Numbered from the stretch's first letter, positions 1-9,780 are shown. The stretch: 64,000 nucleotides of DNA from DASPHG01 sp963849605 (GCA_963849605.1 CAWKHX010000002.1:682001-746000), one strand, 5' to 3'. Translations and numbers: made by a program. The notes: generated from the sequence alone by a model not told the origin.

Positions 1-1118
1 GAGCTCCTTCGGGTAGTCGACGATGAACGTCGGGTTGACGATCTTCGGCTCGACGTGCTTGGAGAGCAGGTGGTCGACGAGCTGCGCCCAGACCTGCGTC
101 GGGTCGAGCTCGATGCCCTTCTCCTTCGCCGCGGCGACGAGCGCGTCGCGGTCGCGCAGCTCGAGCACGTCGAGGCCGGTCTCGTCGCGGACCGCGTCGC
201 GCAGGCGCCACGCGCCGCCACGGGCGTGAGAAGTCGATCTCGCCGTCGTAGCCGACGTGACGCGCGACGGTCTCGACGAGCTCCTCGAGCTCGTCGGCGA
301 TGCGGTGGTAGTCCGCGTACGCCTCGTACCACTCGAGCATCGTGAACTCGGGGTTGTGCTTGTACGAGATCCCCTCGTTGCGGAAGTCCTTGCCGATCTC
401 GTACACGCGCTCGAGCCCGCCGACGATCAGGCGCTTGAGGTAGAGCTCGGTCGCGATCCGGAGGTAGAGGTCCTTGCCGAGCGCGTTGTGGTGGGTGGTG
501 AACGGCCGGGCGAGCGCGCCGCCGTAGAGCGGCTGCAGCACGGGCGTCTCGACCTCGATGAAGTCGCGCGCGTCGAGCCAGCGCCGGATCGCCGAGACCA
601 CCTTCGAGCGCAGGATGAAGAGCTCGCGCACCTCCTCGTTCGCGATCAGGTCGAGCTCCCGGTGGCGGTAGCGGGTCTCGACGTCCTCGAGGCCGTGGAA
701 CTTCTCGGGCGGCGGCCGCAGCGACTTCGCGAGCAGGTGCCATTCGTCGACGCGCAGGCTGAGCTCGCCGCGCCGCGTCTTGAACGCCGTGCCGTCGATC
801 CCGATCAGGTCGCCCAGGTCGAGCGAGAGGAGGCGCTCATGCGACTCGTCGCCGAGCACGTCCGCGCGAGCGTGCAGCTGGATCCGCCCCGACCGGTCGT
901 CGAGATCGATGAACGCCGCCTTGCCGTGACCCCGGCGCGCGTGGATGCGGCCGGCCACTCGGTAGGCGTAGTCGGTCTCCTCGCCGTCCCCGAGGTCGTC
1001 GTGCGCGGCGTGGATGCGCGCGATCGGGACGACGCGCGGGAACTCGTGCGGGAACGGCTCGATGCCGTCAGCTCCGGAGCTGTTGGAGCTTCTCTCGCCG
1101 GTCCTCCACCGGCGGCAC
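1..1118 (-). CDS. lysS: Lysyl-tRNA synthetase, class II (3' end cut by window edge; two apparent frameshifts)
   Basis: Charges tRNA-Lys with lysine in the cytoplasm. The conceptual translation carries class II LysRS landmarks: an N-terminal LRADGIEPFPHEF-like segment, the OB-fold region, and near the left edge KHVEPKIVNPTFIVDYPKEL, a typical motif-region signature. The GTG at 1118 lies 1 bp after the greA stop; a second GTG is at 1109. The frame breaks twice, each time as if one base were extra: near 1066-1070 (between LQQLR and DGIEP) and near 203-208 (between FSRPWRRVA and LRDAVRDE). The C-terminus is outside the window. Identity is firm from sequence; that the breaks are errors rather than a dead gene is inference, based on the gene being normally essential. 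Confidence 0.88.
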
Positions 1119-1119
1119 C

Positions 1120-1599
1120 CTAACCCGCTTCGATTTTTGTGATCTTCAGCTTGCGCTGGGGGCCGCGCGGGACCGGGACCGAGACGATCGCGCCGCGCTT
1201 CTTGCCGAGCAGCGCCTTGCCGATCGGCGACTCGTTCGAGAGCTTCCTATCGGCGACGTTGGCCTCCGCCGAGCCGACGATGTGGAACTTCTCGGACTTG
1301 GCGGTCTTCTGGTCCTTCAGGTGGACCGTCGTACCGACCGTGACGGTCTCGCCGGTGACCTCCCTGGAGTCGATCACCTTGGCCGACCGCAGCTTCTCCT
1401 CGAGATCGGAGATCTGCTTCTCGAGCATCGCCTGCTCGTTCTTGGCGTCGTCGTACTCGGCGTTCTCGGAGATGTCGCCGAACTCGCGCGCCTCCTTGAT
1501 CCGAGCCGCCACCTCGCGGCGGCGTTCGGTCTGGAGGTGCTCGATCTTGGCCTTGAGCTCGTCAAGGCCTTTTTTGGTGAGGACGATTTCCTTAGGCAT
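1120..1599 (-). CDS. greA: Transcription elongation factor GreA
   Basis: GreA enters the RNA polymerase secondary channel and stimulates cleavage of backtracked transcripts. The 159-residue length is normal. An N-terminal antiparallel coiled coil (about residues 1-75) carries the tip motif GDISENAEYDDAK, with the acidic residues that position the catalytic metal. The C-terminal FKBP-like domain contains SPIGKALLGKKRGAIV. A good GGAGG lies upstream of the ATG, inside the end of the dus gene, so the two are probably co-transcribed and translationally coupled. lysS follows almost without a gap. Confidence 0.97.
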   Translation of the reverse strand: MPKEIVLTKKGLDELKAKIEHLQTERRREVAARIKEAREFGDISENAEYDDAKNEQAMLEKQISDLEEKLRSAKVIDSREVTGETVTVGTTVHLKDQKTAKSEKFHIVGSAEANVADRKLSNESPIGKALLGKKRGAIVSVPVPRGPQRKLKITKIEAG

Positions 1600-2612
1600 A
1601 GAAAACCTCCGGGGTTAGTGGAGCGGCCCGGAGGAATCGGGGCAGTGTAGCGAGGCCGCGGACCGCGCATCGGGCGTCGGCCGTGGTCGGGGCCGTCACG
1701 AGCTCGTTCCGCTCTCGCTTCGTGAGCCCCATCGTGTCCGCGTACCAGGGGTAGAACTTGCGCAGATAGCGGCCTGCGCGCTCGACGCCCAGGTGCTCCT
1801 CGCCTCGGTCGATGACCCACAGGAGCTCCTCGCAGATCTCGGCGCGGGTCGGCTCGGCGTCGCGCAGCCCCAGCAGGCGCTCGAACCGCCACGGATTCCC
1901 GAGCGAGCCGCGCGCGAGCATGACGGCGGCCGCGCCGGACTCGTCGAACGCCCGCAGTACCGCGTCCTCGTCGCTGAGGCCGCCCGACACGATCACGGGC
2001 ACGTCGAGGGCGTCGACGAGCTCGCGCGCGAGCGCGTAGTCCGGCTTTCCCTTGTGCTGCTGGGACGCGTGCCGCGGGTGGAACGCGACGCCGGCGACGC
2101 CCGCGTCCTCGACCAGCCGCCGCGCCAGCACGACGCCGTTCCGCTCGCCGGGGCGCTGTCCGGGCCGCAGCTTGACCGTGACCGGCAGCCCGCTGCCCTC
2201 GCGCGCCGCCTGCGCGATCGCGACGGCCTTGTCGTGGTCGTCGAGCAGCGCCGCGCCGGCGCCGGTCTTGCACACCTTCTTGACCGGGCAGCCCATGTTG
2301 ATGTCGATCAGGTCCGCCCCGGCCTCGGCCGCCTTTCCGGCCGCGATGCGCATGACGTCGGCGTCGTGTCCGAACAGCTGCACCGAGATCGGGTGCTCGT
2401 CGGGATGGATCCGGAGGAACTCGCGCTCGGTGCGCGGGTCCCCGTACTTCAGGCCGAAGCTCGAGACCATCTCGGACACGACAAGGCCCGGCCCCGTGCC
2501 GCTTCGCCTGGAGCCGGACGAACCAGTTCCCGATCCCGGCCAGGGGCGCGAGCACGACCCGGTTCGCGATCGACCGGCCGCCCAGGGTCCAGGTGCTGTT
2601 CAGCGAGCGCAT
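1592..2612 (-). CDS. dusB: tRNA-dihydrouridine synthase, DusB-like (one apparent frameshift)
   Basis: FMN-dependent reduction of uridine to dihydrouridine in tRNA. The N-terminal part, from ATG 2612, reads TWTLGGRSIANRVVLAPLAGIG. After a break near 2485-2489 it continues SEMVSSFGLKYGD, then QLFGHDADVM, DLIDINMGCPVKKVCKTGAGAALL (catalytic Cys in the MGCP motif) and GVAFHPRHASQQHKGKPDY. Deleting one C from the GGGCCTT context joins HGAG to LVVSEMVSS and restores a protein of about 340 residues, normal for the family. The start lies 6 bp after the coaX stop and the end overlaps the greA start, so it belongs to one operon. Confidence 0.87.
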
Positions 2613-2617
2613 GGCGC

Positions 2618-3392
2618 TCAGAGGGTAGGGCGGTTGCGCTCCCAGATCAGGCGCAGGCCGGTGAGCGTCAAGAGGTCGTCGACCTCGTCGATGAGGTCGC
2701 AGTGCGGCGCGATGATCGCCGCGTGGCCGCCGGTCGCGACGGCCGTCGCCTCCTCGCCCAGCTCCTCGCGGATGCGGCCGAGGATGCCGTCGACCTGGCC
2801 CGCGAAGCCGTACACGAGGCCCGACTGGAGCGCGGCATAGGTGGAGCGCCCGATCGTGGACTTCGGCGACTCGAGGTCGACCTTGAACAGGCGCGCGGCC
2901 CGCTCGGCCAGCGCGTCGAGCGACACCTCGACACCCGGCGCGAGCACGCCGCCGAGGTACTCGCCGTCCGACGAGACGACGTCGTAGTTGACGGCGGTGC
3001 CGAAGTCGACCGCGATGCACGTCGTCCCGATCCGCTCGTACGCGGCGAAGCGCGTTCACGAGCCGGTCGGCGCCGACCTCGTGCGGGTTGTCCATCCGGA
3101 TCGGCATGCCGGTCTTGAGCCGGGGGCCGACCATCAGCAGCTGGCCCTCCAGGTAGCGCTCCGAGAGCAGCTCGTACTCGTGGGTCAGCACAGGCACAAC
3201 CGACGACACGATCGCCCCGTCGATGTCTCTCAGCCGGAGGCCGCGAAGGCCCAAGAGGCCCGCCAGCTCGGTCGCGATCCGGTCCACCGTGACGTCGCGA
3301 TCGGTGTGGAGCCGCCAGTGCTCGACGAGCTCGTCGCCCTGGTACATCCCGATGTGGGTCTGGGTGTTGCCGGCGTCGATCGCGAGCAGCAT
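2618..3392 (-). CDS. coaX: Type III pantothenate kinase CoaX (one apparent frameshift)
   Basis: First step of coenzyme A synthesis: ATP-dependent phosphorylation of pantothenate. The N-terminus MLLAIDAGNTQTHIGMY is the ASKHA phosphate-1 motif of CoaX. NPHEVGADRLVNA follows, then after a break near 3048-3052 VDFGTAVNYDVV, GGVLAPGVEVSLDAL and ATGGHAAI. One extra base in the AACGCGCTTCGCC context explains the break: it joins RLVNA to FAAYERIGTT. Restored length is about 257 residues, normal for type III enzymes. It sits 9 bp downstream of folK. Confidence 0.88.
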
Positions 3393-3401
3393 GGGGAGCG
3401 A

Positions 3402-3848
3402 TTATGGAAGACGCCGTACGCGCTGGCCCTGAACCGCGGCGAGCTTGGCCTCGTCGACCCGGTCCGGGGCGAGCTCGCTGAGCGGCTCCAGCACGAAGCG
3501 GCGGGTCTCGAGGTCGCGGTGCGGGATGCGCAGCAGGTCGGACTCGTACTCGATGTCGCCCAGCAGCAGGATGTCGATGTCGATTGGCCGGGGGCCGTGC
3601 CGGACGCCGCCCGCGCGGCGGCCGAGCTCGGACTCGATCTCCTTGCACTTCCTCAGGAGCTCCTCCGGGCCGAGCTCCGTCTCGATCTCGACCACCGCGT
3701 TCAGGAAGTCCGGCTGGTCGAGCACCTCGCCCTGGGGCGCGGTCTCGTAGAGCGATGACATGCGCTGCGCCCCGACGGCCTCCGCGGCGGCCGTCAGGTT
3801 CGCCCGCCTGTCGCCTACGTTCGAGCCCAGCCCGAGGTAGGCGATCAA
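3402..3848 (-). CDS. folK: 2-amino-4-hydroxy-6-hydroxymethyldihydropteridine pyrophosphokinase
   Basis: Transfers pyrophosphate from ATP to 6-hydroxymethyl-dihydropterin in folate synthesis. It starts at a TTG that overlaps the stop of the preceding receiver gene (TTGA), giving 148 residues beginning LIAYLGLGSNVGDRRANL. The HPPK signature GPRPIDIDILLLGD carries the metal-binding aspartates. Because the upstream receiver gene is frameshifted, folK appears fused to it in a naive translation; the TTG start separates them. folP and folB are elsewhere in the window (8.0-9.2 kb). Confidence 0.92.
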   Translation of the reverse strand: MIAYLGLGSNVGDRRANLTAAAEAVGAQRMSSLYETAPQGEVLDQPDFLNAVVEIETELGPEELLRKCKEIESELGRRAGGVRHGPRPIDIDILLLGDIEYESDLLRIPHRDLETRRFVLEPLSELAPDRVDEAKLAAVQGQRVRRLP

Positions 3849-4211
3849 GAGCCCATCTGGTCGACGAGCCGGAGCAGGTCGAGCGGGCTGAACGGCTTCG
3901 TCAGGAACAGATCTGCGCCCGCGTCCTCGGCGCGGCGCTCGTTGTCGCTGCGCGAGGTCGCCGTCAGCATCACGATCGTCGCGCTCGGACGTTGCGTCGT
4001 GTGCCCGCAGCTGCGCGCACGCGTCGATCCCGTCGAGACGCGGCATGTCCACGTCCAGGAAGACGATCTCCGGCTTCTCGCGCGCGGCGATGTCGACCGC
4101 CTCGGCGCCGTCGCTCGCCTGGAGCAGCTCGAACCCGGCCACGTCCTCGAGGGTCGTCGCGATCAGCTTCCGGATGAACGGGTCGTCGTCGACGATCAGG
4201 ACCTTGCGCAT
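3845..4211 (-). CDS. Single-domain response regulator (receiver; one apparent frameshift)
   Basis: A stand-alone CheY-like receiver of about 121 residues with no output domain. MRKVLIVDDDPFIRKLI gives the acidic pair, VFLDVDMPRLDG the phospho-acceptor aspartate, and after the break TIVMLTATS and TKPFSPLDLL supply the conserved Thr and Lys. The frame breaks near 3985-3990; removing one base restores the family pattern up to a TGA that overlaps the folK start. The ATG overlaps the TGA of the HD-GYP gene (TGATG). With the kinase and HD-GYP genes just upstream it probably forms a phosphorelay; that is inference. Confidence 0.85.
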
Positions 4212-4972
4212 CAGCCGATCTCCTCGCGGATCCGTTCGAACACGTCGTCGGGCATGGCCGCGAACGCGTCCACGACGGCGGGGTCGAACTGGCTGCCGCG
4301 GCCCTCCTGGATCAGGGCGCGCGCGTCGGCGATCGGCGAGGCAGGCCGGTACGGGCGCGTCGTCGTGAGTGCGTCGAACGTGTCCGCGACCGCGAAGACC
4401 CGCGCGGTCAGCGGGATCTTGTCGCCCTTCAGCCCGTCGGGGTACCCGGCGCCGTCCCAGCGCTCGTGGTGGTGGCGCACCACGTCGGACGCCGCGCCCA
4501 GGAAGTCGACCTGCCGGACGATCTCCCAGCCGGTGACGGGATGCTGCTGGATCAGCTCGCGCTCCTTGGGCGTCAGCGGCTCGGGCTTGTGGAGGATCGA
4601 GTCGGGGACCGCGACCTTGCCGATGTCATGGAGCAGGAAGCCGAACTCGATCTCCGGGCTGCCCGCCCACTGCTCGCCGACCGCGGCGCCGATCTCGAGG
4701 GCGTAGGCGGCCACCCGCTCGGCGTGCTTCCCGGTGTACGCGTCGCGCGCCTCGACCGCGTTCGTCAGCGCGCGAACCGTCGCGAAGTAGGAATCGCGCA
4801 GCTCCTGCGCCCGCGCGCGCTCCTCCTTGAACGTCTCGCGCAGGTCGGCCGCGTAGCGCTGGAGCTGGACCTCCTTGTCGGCGGCCTGCGCCTCGCGCGC
4901 CGCGAGCGCCGCGCGCAGGCGCTCGACCTCCTCGCGGAGTTCGTCGAGCGAGCTTGTGTCGGCTCCGGACAC
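4211..4972 (-). CDS. HD-GYP domain phosphodiesterase-like protein
   Basis: Probable cyclic di-GMP phosphodiesterase of the HD-GYP class. Residues 1-65 form a heptad-rich coiled coil; the HD-GYP domain fills the rest (253 residues). Visible motifs are HDIGKVAVPD, HHERWDGAGYPDGLKG (HHE plus GYP) and DTFDALTTTRPYR, the set expected of an active enzyme. There is no receiver in the same chain: the receiver is the next gene, overlapping by one base. The GTG start lies 9 bp after the sensor kinase stop, so sensor, HD-GYP and receiver form a linked module. Confidence 0.9.
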   Translation of the reverse strand: MSGADTSSLDELREEVERLRAALAAREAQAADKEVQLQRYAADLRETFKEERARAQELRDSYFATVRALTNAVEARDAYTGKHAERVAAYALEIGAAVGEQWAGSPEIEFGFLLHDIGKVAVPDSILHKPEPLTPKERELIQQHPVTGWEIVRQVDFLGAASDVVRHHHERWDGAGYPDGLKGDKIPLTARVFAVADTFDALTTTRPYRPASPIADARALIQEGRGSQFDPAVVDAFAAMPDDVFERIREEIG

Positions 4973-4981
4973 GCGCCGCCA

Positions 4982-7433
4982 TTATCCCTCCACGGTGTGG
5001 CTCAGCACCTGCAGGACGGCGGTCGCGGCCTCTTCGATCGGGACCGGGTCGGCCTCCAGCGTCGCGACGATGCCGGCGCGCTCCTCGCCGGTCGTGAAGA
5101 CGAGCACCGCCCGCCGCAGCCGCCGACCGCGCAGATGGAGGGCACTCAGGACGGTGTGCGGGCTGCGCATCCCGGCGTCGACGAGCGCTACCTCGTAGCG
5201 GTGCTCCTCGCACATGCGGGCGGCCGTTGTGCCGCTCGTGACCCAGTCGTGCTCGAGGCCGAGCCGCTCGAGCGCCGGTTCGAGCCGCGGCTGGAGCGAC
5301 TCGCGCCCGACGATGAGCACGCGCGTGCGGCCCGCAAGGACCGCCGAGCCGAGCGCGTCGGTCAGCTGCTCCGCATCGATCGGCTTCGCGACGGTCCATT
5401 CGCCCGCGAGCGCCTCGCGTCCCGAGTAGACGGACACGAAGACGACCGAGATCCGGCGCGAGCTCGGGATCCGCGCGCACCTGCTCGAGCACGTCGAAGC
5501 CGCTCATGCCCGGCATCAGGATGTCGAGGGTCATCGCGTCGAATCGCTCGCGCCTCAGGTGTTCGAGGGCCTCGGCACCGGAGTGCGCGACCGTCGTCTC
5601 GACCTCGTACGGCTCGAGGTGGACCGCGATCAGCTCGGCGATGTCCGGCTCGTCGTCCACGACGAGCACCTTGCGGCCACGCAGCGCCTCGCGCGGCAGC
5701 GGCCCGCCCTCTGCGAGCGGCATGCGCGGGATCCGGACCGTGAACCGCGAGCCCTTCTCGGGCTCGCTCTCGACCGCGATCGTGCCGCCGTGCAGGTCGA
5801 CGAGCGATTTCACGACGGACAGGCCGAGCCCGGTGCCGGGCAGCGTGCGCCCGTCGGCGCCGCGATAGAAGCGATCGAAGATGTGCTCCTGCTCCTCCCG
5901 GGTCATCCCGCGGCCGGTGTCGGACACGGTCAGCACGATCGAGTGCTCCTCCGCCTCGAGGCCGACCGCGATCTGCCCGCGCGGCGGCGTGTACAAGTGG
6001 GCGTTCGTGATCAGGTTCGTCGCGATCTGGCGCAGGCGAGCGGGATCCGCGAGCGCGGGCGGCAGGAGCCGCGGGAGCTGCAGCTCGAACTCCTGCGCCT
6101 TGTCGGCGATGCGCGGCTCGATCAGGGTCGCCACCTCACGCACGGCCTCGACCACGTCGGTCGACCGACGGTGGATCTCGAACTGCCCCGCCTCGATGCG
6201 CGCGACGTCGAGCAGGTCGTTCACGAGGTCGACGAGCCGGTTCGTCGAGAGCAGGATCACGTCGACGAACTCGCGCTGCTTCGCGTCGAGCCCGTCTGAT
6301 CGCGACAGGAGCTCCACGAACCCCTTGATCGACGTGAGCGGGCTGCGCAGCTCGTGCGAGGCGGTGGCGACGAACTCCGACTTCAGCCGCTCGAGCCGCG
6401 CCCGTTCGGAGATGTCGCGGATCGTCCAGACGGCACCGCCCCCCTCCATCTCCGCGGCGGTCACGGCGAGGATCTGTTCGTCGTCGCTGTCGACGATGAC
6501 CTCGCCGCGAAGCGCGTCGTCCTGGCCGGGCAGCGGCGAGTCGGGGCCCTGCGACGGCGAACCCGGCTCGAGCTCGGGAACGAGCTCGCGCGCCCGCGGG
6601 TTGACCGACACAACCGTGCCGTCGGCGTCGCATACGACGAGCGCGTCGCCGAGGCTCTCGATCGTCACCGCCAGGCGCCGGCGCTCCTCCATCAGGCGGT
6701 GGTGAGCGGCGTCGAGCTCGCCGGCCATCGTGTTGAAGGACTCGGCGAGATCCCGCAGCTCGCGCGGGCCCGACGGCTCGACCCGGCTGTCCAGGTCGCC
6801 GCCGGCGATCTTCCCCGTGGCGCCGACCAGGTCGTCGAGTGGGCGCCGCATCGACGCCACGAGCAGGGAGATCAGCGCGACCGCGCCGATCAGTGCCCCC
6901 AGCCCGGCGACGACCGCAACGATCACCGAGTGGCGGGTGTCGTCGTCGGCCTCGTCGCGCGCCTCCGCGCGCCGCTCCTCCTGCCGGGCGGATAGGTCGC
7001 GGCTAAGGGCCCGCGCGGTGAGCAGCGCGCTGCCGAGCGGGTCGGGCCCGTCCTCGACGAGCTTGCCCGACTGCGCGATCTCGCGCGCCCGCTCCTGGGC
7101 GGCGATCCGGCGCTCGACGATCGCGGCGCTCTCGGGGTCCGACTGGGCGAGCCGCTCGGCCGTCCGTGCCTCCTCCTCGAAGGCCTCGCGGGCGAGCTGG
7201 CGGGCGCGTACCGCGCGCTCGTCCCTGCGATCCAGGACGGCGACCTCCAGCACGCCCGCCGTCAAGAGGCGCCCGGCCGACACCTGAAGGTCGTAGGAAT
7301 CGGCCAGTTTGTCCTCGTAGTCCTGGCGCGCGTCGAAGATCCCGGCCACCGCGAGAGCCGAGATCGCGCCCAGCAGCAGGGTCACGCCTAAGAGCCCCGC
7401 CCACACGGCGCGCCCGATGGACACCTTCCGCAT
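4982..7433 (-). CDS. Membrane sensor histidine kinase, hybrid (one apparent frameshift)
   Basis: Order of parts: a transmembrane helix at about residues 10-32, an extracytoplasmic helical sensor (CHASE3-like), a second helix near 170-190, HAMP, a PAS-like segment (DALVVCDADGTVVSVNP), HisKA with the phospho-acceptor in SHELRSPLT, HATPase_c (NLITNA, DTGRGM, GTGLGLSVV) and a receiver (VLVVDDEPDIAELI, TLDILMPGMSG). The frame then breaks near 5458-5464. One extra G explains it, and translation resumes RRISVVFVSVYSG, followed by a second, degenerate receiver-like segment (RVLIVGRES, ALVDAGM). Total is about 816 residues. Only 19 bp separate its ATG from the divergent gene. Confidence 0.88.
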
Positions 7434-7452
7434 GGCGCCTACGATAAGGACC

Positions 7453-8017
7453 GTGGACCTTGTCCGGTCGTGGCTGGGACAGGCGTTGCGGGCAACCGGA
7501 GCCGCCGTGGTGGTGCCGGTGGCAATCATCGTCGCGTTGTCGCTGACCGCAATCGGCGGCAGCGGCCTTAGCGGGCTGGGCGCTCTCTCGCAGGTCGTAT
7601 CGGGGCCGCGTGCCGCGGGCAGCGACCTCACCGTCGACGACGGTGACTCCGAGATCGGCAGTGCCGTGACCCAGCTGGCCGCCGGAAGCACGGGCGCGAT
7701 CACGGCCCCCGGCGCCCCGCTCACTTCACCGGGCCCGGGCGCCCGGCGGTGGTGGCGGCGGAGGCGAGACGCCGGGCGGCACCCCGGCGCCCCCCGGCGG
7801 CGGCGAGGGCCCAGGCGGCGGCGAGCCGGTTCCGCCCGGTGGCGGTGGTGGCGGGACTCCGGTACCCCCGGAGCCACCCCCACCCGGACAACCCGGCCTG
7901 GTCGAGGGCGCCGGTCAAACGGTGAAGGACATCACCGCCGGCACTCCGGTCGCACCGACCGTCGAGGATGCGATCGACGGCCTCGTCGACGTCTGCGGCC
8001 GGCTCGGCTGCCCCTAG
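7453..8017 (+). CDS. Secreted or anchored Gly/Pro-rich protein of unknown function (one apparent frameshift)
   Basis: From GTG 7453 (AAGGA ribosome site just upstream) the protein opens with a hydrophobic segment (VVVPVAIIVALSLTAIGG) that could be a signal anchor. After a break near 7740-7745 a run of glycine and proline (GGGGGGETPGGTPAPPGGG) leads to a C-terminus ending DGLVDVCGRLGCP with two cysteines. The break sits in GGGCGCCCGGCGG and is fixed by removing one base. Its stop shares a CTAG with the convergent folB stop. I do not recognise a family. Confidence 0.65.
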
Positions 8018-8415
8018 TCGGGGCCGCCCTCCTTGAAGACCTCGACCGCGACCTCCTCGACGGGAAGCGGGATCGGCGGCTCGGGCTTGGCGGCGCGCAC
8101 GCTCACGGCCGTCGCCCCGTAGCGCTCGATCAGCCGGTCGGCGATTGACGCGCACAGCGCCTCGAGCGTCTTGAACGAGCGCTCGGACGCCGCGAGGGCG
8201 ACGTACTGGCACACGTCGCCGTAGTCGATCGTGTCCTCGACCTCGTCGGTCACGGTCGCGGCGCAGTTGTCCACGTCGAAGGTGATGTCGAAGACGAGCC
8301 GCTGACCCACCTCGCGCTCCGCGGCCCCCACGCCGTGGTGGGTGTAGAGGGAGAGCCCGCGGACCTCGATCGTGACGACGGGCTCGAGACCGCCGTCTTC
8401 GTCTTCCTCGTTCAC
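8014..8415 (-). CDS. folB: Dihydroneopterin aldolase
   Basis: Converts 7,8-dihydroneopterin to 6-hydroxymethyl-dihydropterin and glycolaldehyde, the step before FolK. It is 133 residues from a GTG overlapping the folP stop (GTGA). VRGLSLYTHHGVGAAEREVGQ is the typical N-terminal motif, DTIDYGDV the substrate-loop segment, and FKTLEALCASIADRL the conserved helix with the catalytic region; KPEPPIPL follows. A rather acidic N-terminal tail (about 10 residues) precedes the fold. Coupled to folP. Confidence 0.93.
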   Translation of the reverse strand: MNEEDEDGGLEPVVTIEVRGLSLYTHHGVGAAEREVGQRLVFDITFDVDNCAATVTDEVEDTIDYGDVCQYVALAASERSFKTLEALCASIADRLIERYGATAVSVRAAKPEPPIPLPVEEVAVEVFKEGGPD

Positions 8416-9209
8416 GCGCGGCTCAACGTAGCAGCGGTCACGGTGAGCGCCTCGACGACCTCCGCGACGTCGTGCACGCGAAAGACCCGCGCCCCGCGCT
8501 CGAGCGCGAGCACGTTCGTCGCGATCGTTCCCGGCAGCCGCTCCTTCTCCGGCCTGCCGGTGAGCTTGCCGAGGAAGCTCTTGCGCGAAGTCCCCACGAC
8601 CACCGGGCGCCCGAGCGCGACGATCTCGTCGAGCCGGCGCAGCAGCTCGAGGTTGTGCTCGAGCGTCTTGCCGAACCCGATCCCGGGGTCGAGCCAGATC
8701 CGCTCCTCGCGCACGCCGGCCGCGGTCGCGAACGCCATTCGCTCCTCGAGGAAGGCCTTGACGTCGGCCACGACGTCGTCGTAGCGCGGATCGTCCTGCA
8801 TCGTGCGCGGCTCGCCGAGCATGTGCATCAGGCAGCACTCCGCGTCCGCCTCGGCCACGACCCCGGCGAGCTCCGGCGCGAACCGGAACGCGGAGACGTC
8901 GTTGACGATCGACGCGCCCGCGTCGAGCGCCCGCGAGGCGACCTCGACCTTCGTCGTGTCGATCGAGATCTGCGCGTCGTCGTCCGCCAGCGCCTCGATC
9001 ACCGGCAGGACTCGGCGGAGCTCATCGTCGGCGTCGACCGGCGCGGCCCCCGGACGGGTCGACTCGCCCCCGATGTCGAGGATGTCAGCGCCCTCCGCGG
9101 CGAGGCGCCGGCCGTGCGCGATCGCGGCGGCAGGGTCGAGGAACTCGCCGCCGTCCGAGAACGAGTCGGGCGTGACGTTGACCACGCCCATGACGCGGAA
9201 TCGGTCCAT
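8412..9209 (-). CDS. folP: Dihydropteroate synthase
   Basis: Condenses 6-hydroxymethyl-dihydropterin pyrophosphate with p-aminobenzoate. ATG 9209 gives 265 residues, normal for the family. Signatures are VMGVVNVTPDSFSDGG, DIGGESTRPGA, ISIDTTK, LMHMLG, DPGIGFGKT and VGTSRKSFLG, i.e. both substrate pockets are intact. folB overlaps its stop. Upstream, the NYN gene is divergent with 24 bp between the starts. Confidence 0.97.
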   Translation of the reverse strand: MDRFRVMGVVNVTPDSFSDGGEFLDPAAAIAHGRRLAAEGADILDIGGESTRPGAAPVDADDELRRVLPVIEALADDDAQISIDTTKVEVASRALDAGASIVNDVSAFRFAPELAGVVAEADAECCLMHMLGEPRTMQDDPRYDDVVADVKAFLEERMAFATAAGVREERIWLDPGIGFGKTLEHNLELLRRLDEIVALGRPVVVGTSRKSFLGKLTGRPEKERLPGTIATNVLALERGARVFRVHDVAEVVEALTVTAATLSRA

Positions 9210-9233
9210 GGCGGCAGTATCGTCGCCCTCCCG

Positions 9234-9596
9234 ATGCGCTGGCTGGTGGACGGGATGAACGTGATCGGATCGAGGCCCGACGGCTGGTGGCGGGACCGCC
9301 GCGCTGCGATGCGGCGGCTGGTCGAGGACCTGGAGCGGCTCGAGGGCGACGTGACGGTGGTGCTGGACGGCGCGGCGTTCGAGCTCGAGAGCGATCCGGT
9401 CGAGGTCGTGTTCGCCTCGCGGCGCGGCCCGAACGCGGCGGACGACGACATCGCCGCGCGGGTCGCGGCGGACCCCGATCCGGGATCCCTGACGGTCGTC
9501 ACGTCGGATGCCGACCTCGAGCGGCGGGTCCGCGAGCACGGCGCGAGCGTCGAAGGCGCCGGGCGGTTCCGGCGGAGGCTCGATGACGAACCTTGA
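9234..9596 (+). CDS. NYN/PIN-fold ribonuclease-like protein (YacP type)
   Basis: A 120-residue protein that is all nuclease fold. WLVDGMNVIGSRPDGWW is the NYN signature with the first metal-binding aspartate; VTVVLDGAAFE, ADDDIAARVAADPD and VVTSDADLERRVREHGASV supply the other acidic positions. Relatives of the YacP/Rae1 type cleave RNA, in some cases ribosome-bound mRNA; the target here is unknown. It is divergent from folP and followed by a small gene fragment and an inverted-repeat element. Confidence 0.85.
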   Translation: MRWLVDGMNVIGSRPDGWWRDRRAAMRRLVEDLERLEGDVTVVLDGAAFELESDPVEVVFASRRGPNAADDDIAARVAADPDPGSLTVVTSDADLERRVREHGASVEGAGRFRRRLDDEP

Positions 9597-9678
9597 GCTC
9601 GTACGCGCGTTCTTCGCAAACGCTCCGGAGGACTTCGGCGCGGTCGTGGCTGCCGCCTCGACCCAGAATCGAAGGTGA
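9583..9678 (+). pseudogene. Short ORF, possible 5' fragment of a SnoaL-like gene
   Basis: A 31-codon frame begins at ATG 9583 inside the end of the NYN gene and reads NLELVRAFFANAPEDFG before stopping at the left arm of an inverted-repeat element. This opening resembles the first helix of SnoaL/NTF2-like proteins, so it may be the remains of a gene cut by the element. The resemblance rests on one short segment and the call is tentative. Confidence 0.25.
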
Positions 9679-9780
9679 ACGTCCATCTTGCGCCCCTATA
9701 GCGGGGTGAAATGGACGTTCACCCTGAAAGCCGGGAGACGGATCCCCTGCGCCCCCTACCCCGCTGCCGTTGACGCCGGC
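9674..9780. repeat. Palindromic intergenic element, copy 1
   Basis: A perfect 13-bp inverted repeat (GGTGAACGTCCAT at 9674-9686, ATGGACGTTCACC at 9711-9723) encloses a 24-base loop holding CCCC-TATAGC-GGGG. To its right come ACCCTGAAAGCCG and CCCTACCCCGC followed by CCGTTGACGCC. The same words in the same order (ACCCCGAAAACCG, CCCTACCCCGC, CCGTT) occur to the right of the hairpin at 47.05 kb, so these look like two copies of one element. It lies between convergent genes (NYN and ftsH) and may also end transcription from both sides. Confidence 0.6.

Noticed and set aside
1374..3392. 672-codon minus-strand frame that seems to fuse three proteins
   Set aside because: It joins the coaX start, an out-of-frame coaX end, the dusB start and nonsense. 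The frameshifts create it; it is not a real fusion.
3402..4211. Apparent receiver-FolK fusion protein
   Set aside because: The receiver frame is broken by one extra base near 3987. Restored, it ends in a TGA overlapping the folK TTG, so these are two genes.
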